In this document: positions 61,134 to 64,000 of the stretch, one piece after another
Position numbering within the stretch: the stretch's first letter is position 1
Layout of the letters: every line of letters starts with the position of its first letter
NCBI GenBank assembly: GCA_023212725.1
Contig: JALBYF010000005.1
Span: forward strand, 288,246-352,245
Direction of reading: 5' to 3'
DNA: 64,000 bases
DNA from: Tranzscheliella williamsii
Lineage: Eukaryota; Basidiomycota; Ustilaginomycetes; Ustilaginales; Ustilaginaceae
Program-made: the position numbers and the translations under genes
Notes under the pieces: generated by a model
The model's input: the letters and a program-made list of their open reading frames with translations, nothing else
Database searches by the model: none
Told to the model about the DNA's origin: nothing

Positions 61134-61726
61134 TGTTGGAACTTTAGTGCTATGGGCGCCCAAGTCCTAACAGTCCAGCACCACGGTGAAGGTCCCGGGT
61201 ACCTTGGACCGATAACTCCGATATATTTACCAAGTACCAAGACACCAGTACAAACAACCGGTGGGAGAACCCGACAAACATTTCCACATGAAAGGTGCTG
61301 CCGCGGCTCAACACACTCTACAACAATGATCCGTGAAAGACCCAGGTCCACGGAGTTACAAGCCCGGAGATAGGACCAGCTCACCGGGGAGAATGGTCAA
61401 GGTATCCGAGCCATTGGCCCAAGCAAGGTCCCTCTAGAGTAAGCACCCAATCCTACAATGATAGGACTGGGTACCCATATCCTACGAGTATCTCCTATGA
61501 CCATCTCACACTCTGCCTGCACGACAAGATAAGTATAAGCTATATAAAGGACACCAAAGTACGAGACAATGTATGGTAGTCCCATCAATCTAGATCACTC
61601 TGCACTAGCCCGAATCCTCACACGACTGTGCCGAGTTAAGTCCCTGTTGCTCCTACCCCCTTCTGTCATGGTACCCATCTCCTGGACAAGTACGCTGGGT
61701 CCTCTCTCCCTCTGCTAAGTCGCATA
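61134..61726 (+). mobile_element. Possible solo LTR (about 593 bp)
   Basis: Starts TGTTGGAAC, a common LTR start, and is flanked on both sides by ACTAGT (61128-61133 and 61727-61732), which could be a target-site duplication. An internal TATA box (TATATAAAGG near 61540-61549) about two thirds along fits U3-R-U5 layout. No long open frame is present. Doubt: ACTAGT is a palindrome and may match by chance, LTRs more often have 5-bp duplications, and the 3' end is not a clear CA. Confidence 0.35.
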
Positions 61727-61943
61727 CTAGTGCTTACCCCATGGACTGGATGCGCTGTCTAGAACGGCCATGCGCAGCGCCAGGTAGAAAGATTGAGATG
61801 AAGTCTGGGCATGTGGCGTTTTGCGGTTTCTTCCCACGCTGTGGAATCTGGAGGCATAACAGGCCAACTGCGTTTGGGCCGACATTAGCTCAGGCTAGCT
61901 GACAGAGCCAGTTGGCCTGCCGCCTTCCAGACGCTTGCATCCC

Positions 61944-62011
61944 GACTGGCCAGGGTCGGCATTTCCGACTGGCCAGGATCGGCATGTCCGATAGGCCAGC
62001 ATCAACATGTC
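61944..62011. repeat. 23-bp tandem repeat, three units
   Basis: Units at 61944-61966, 61967-61989 and 61990-62011, consensus GACTGGCCAGG-TCGGCAT-TCC, the third more diverged. Each contains a GGCCAG core. Non-coding. Confidence 0.85.
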
Positions 62012-62210
62012 AATGCTACCATCGCCTATATGAGAAATAGAGTTCCACTTACCGGTTTGCTTAACTAATGTGCTTTGTGGATCTCGTCACCATGGGATCA
62101 TGCGGATGTTGTTGTATGTCCGAGTGTCAACGAGAAGCACTTCTTCCGCTCTGTTAGCCCAGGCGAGTTGGCTAGAGCTTGTCGGGCAGCTTCCGAAAGG
62201 TACGGTAGTT

Positions 62211-62282
62211 AGCGTAGTGTATCTATGGTGAAACAGTGTAGCATATCTATGGTGAAATAGCGTAGCGTATCTATGGTGAAAG
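62211..62282. repeat. 24-bp tandem repeat, three units
   Basis: Units at 62211-62234, 62235-62258 and 62259-62282, core GTATCTATGGTGAAA. The length is eight codons, and on the minus strand it reads as a repeated HHRYATLF in a 67-codon frame (62087-62290). That frame has no other support. Confidence 0.85.
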
Positions 62283-62576
62283 TTGTGCACAGCACGGCTT
62301 CACCGCTCCTCCTCCTTGCTCATCCACGGTGGTAGATAGTTGCCATGTCAGAGGCCGCAATCCAAGCAGTTCTGATGCTATTGCCTGTGGTGTTTTGTGC
62401 CAGCCTCACTGGATCGGCTCTGTTGTCATCATAAAAGACACGGAGAAACAGGCCGGAGATGCTCCCCCCAACGCATCCTCGCTCTAGCCTTTTCCCCATT
62501 GCTCCCTGCTTCACAGCTCTTTCCCAATTTGCTCCCTTGCCCCCCCATCTACCCTGTCAGACGCTTGCCTTCAAGC

Positions 62577-62852
62577 ATGCTTTCAGGCACCATCCAGGAG
62601 CAGAACCCCAAGCGGCACCGGCATGCACCATCAACAAGTGCCGCGCCCACTTCTTCCATCACCGTCACCACCTGGAACTGCGCCTCCTTGTCCACCAGGT
62701 GGGATGACCTCTTTGGTCGGGACGGGCTCAAAGATGCAGACCTTGTTCTTCTGCAAGAGCCCAAGGTGGATCCGGTCGTTATGTTCAATGCTGCTGACAA
62801 CTGGGTCTACCATATTGAACTTGTGCATTTGGTGGTCAATGTGCTTTGGTAG
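62577..62852 (+). pseudogene. Truncated endonuclease/exonuclease/phosphatase (EEP) domain, LINE-like
   Basis: 91-codon frame starting at 62577. After a polar leader it has VTTWNCASLSTRWDDLF and DADLVLLQEPKVDP, the first two conserved blocks of the EEP fold (catalytic Asn in WN, metal-binding Glu in QE). LINE retrotransposon endonucleases begin this way, with short N-terminal leaders. The rest of the ~220-residue domain, including the His, is missing: the frame hits a stop at 62850 where the sequence turns CpG-poor. I call it a 5' fragment of a non-LTR element; a captured host EEP exon is the alternative. No reverse transcriptase is visible. Confidence 0.55.
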
Positions 62853-63782
62853 GTATAATTTCACAGTTGATGGCAATAGTTTACCTAACATAAGTTGCTA
62901 CTAAATCACAAGTGGGAAATCATTTCACAGAGTGAATGTTCTTCACACTTGGGGTTAGGAGGAATGTTGTAAGAATGGACAAGTTACTTTCAACCAGGGA
63001 TTGAGGACATAGTGCTTATTCATGTACACTTTGTGCTACAAGGGGCAACTAAGCATGAGCTGATGTGCTAGTGGGCATACAGTGAGTGGCTTTGTTGGAC
63101 AGTGGGAGTCCACTGAGGGGAAAACTTGCAAGTGCCTGTGTGTTGCTGGAGTTTGGCATGGCAGATGATGTTTCCCTGTGAGGGGCAAACATTGTGTACT
63201 TGTGGTCCTTCAAGAAGGAAGAACATGTTCTTGCAGAGAAGGAATTTGCTTCTCCATGGGAACCACAGAGAAGGGATTCATTCATTGTGAGGGCTGCAGA
63301 GGTATTACATGTGTGCAAGGTCTGACAGAGTGAGCTGAAACACAGTCAGATTCTAACATGCTGGCTGTTTCCACTAAATGCAAGCAGAACATGCGCATAC
63401 CTGACATGGGAGGCTGGGCTTGTTGTCCAACATCCACCTTGGATCAATGAGCAAATTGTCAGCAGTCATGTGCCTGATCCCAAGTACTGGTTGATATGGC
63501 AATGATATCGACTGAGTGGTTGTGATTTGACTGTGTTGCAGCCAATTGACTCAATGAGCAATGATTGAGCAGAAGTCTGATTGACATGGCTCTGAGATTG
63601 ACTGTCTGCCATGGATGCTCTGTCCAGAGGTAGAGAGGCATGTTTGAGGCTGTACTTGCTTACAAGAATGGGAGAGCATCCTTACACACTCTTGCAAGGT
63701 GGACACAATTGATGATGGGGTACTAAAGGGGATTAGGGTCTAGCTACCACACTGTTGGTGTGAGCATGACTGAGATGATGTT
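62783..63782. other. CpG-depleted, AT-richer block
   Basis: Roughly 1 kb in which I count only two CG dinucleotides between 62821 and 63782 (near 63394 and 63509), while neighbouring DNA has them every few bases. TG and CA are correspondingly frequent. No coding frame is convincing (the largest is 89 codons at 63049-63318, minus strand). This is what old methylated or RIP-like-mutated repeats look like. Confidence 0.8.
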
Positions 63783-64000
63783 TGTTACGGGTTTGGGGAA
63801 CCTTGGGCCGGTATAGCTCAAGGGGCAGCCGCCATGGCACTGCCGTGGCCTTCATATAAAAAGTACGGGTGCATAAACAGTTCCCACCAGTGGACGTGGT
63901 GCTAGCGGGTCTACCCATTGTTTGGGTGGAAGAGAGACTATGTATATAGGCAGCGCTTTCGAGACTGGAGGAGGACTGGTTCCTCATCCAGTCTAGTTAA
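63783..64000 (+). mobile_element. Possible LTR start, cut by window edge
   Basis: CpG returns sharply at 63788. The sequence TGTTACGGGTTTGGGGAACC at 63783 resembles a retrotransposon LTR end, with TATA-like ATATAAAAAG (about 63857) and GTATATAGG (about 63942) further in. The element would extend beyond base 64000, so identity and orientation are unproven. Confidence 0.3.

Overview
The window is nuclear DNA of a basidiomycete, most probably a smut fungus (Ustilaginales). The evidence is its compact, GC-rich, intron-poor genes, short GTAAGT/GTGAGT...AG introns, and proteins of smut/basidiomycete type, including a plant-type plasma-membrane H+-ATPase, a MYST acetyltransferase, Mdm34 and a fungal HNH protein. 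I read 21 protein-coding genes (one cut by the left edge) plus transposon debris at the right edge. I see no tRNA, rRNA or CRISPR. Genes lie on both strands with mostly unrelated functions, so this is an ordinary eukaryotic layout without operons.

Layout. 1-9 kb: partial PARP-type zinc-finger gene (-), PPPDE/DeSI-like isopeptidase (+), Kre33/NAT10 RNA acetyltransferase (-), three-exon HNH-domain protein (-). 9-15 kb: mostly non-coding, with one alpha/beta hydrolase (-). 15-21.5 kb: SABATH-like methyltransferase with a very long disordered N-terminus (+) and the FYVE/Rabenosyn endosomal tether Pep7/Vac1 (+). 21.4-25.2 kb: gene-free. 25-35.5 kb: secreted double-psi-beta-barrel protein (+), ETF-ubiquinone oxidoreductase (+), Bmt2 25S rRNA methyltransferase (-), 8-amino-7-oxononanoate synthase ending in the peroxisomal signal SKL (+), deoxyribose-phosphate aldolase (-), mitochondrial TPR membrane protein (+). 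35.5-45.7 kb: MYST acetyltransferase, class I methyltransferase, secreted CAP/PR-1 protein and H+-ATPase (all -). 45.7-50 kb: gene-free. 50-60 kb: Mdm34 (-), membrane DnaJ (+), Rad6 E2 (+), mitochondrial Hsp70 Ssc1 (-).

The last 4 kb differ from the rest: a possible solo LTR, three families of short direct or tandem repeats, a truncated endonuclease (EEP) fragment probably from a LINE, about 1 kb almost free of CpG, and a possible LTR running off the end. This looks like the edge of a transposon-rich, possibly methylated block.

Recurring themes are mitochondrial biology (ETF-QO, TPR protein, Mdm34, Ssc1), RNA modification (Kre33, Bmt2) and secreted or cell-surface proteins that could face a host (DPBB, CAP/PR-1, H+-ATPase). 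I found no multi-gene system that is clearly new. The most interesting single items are the SABATH-like protein, the CpG-depleted block, the MYST enzyme with a ~190-residue insertion inside its catalytic domain, the CAP protein with a hexanucleotide microsatellite inside its fold, the PTS1 on the biotin-pathway enzyme, and a 180-bp imperfect inverted repeat.
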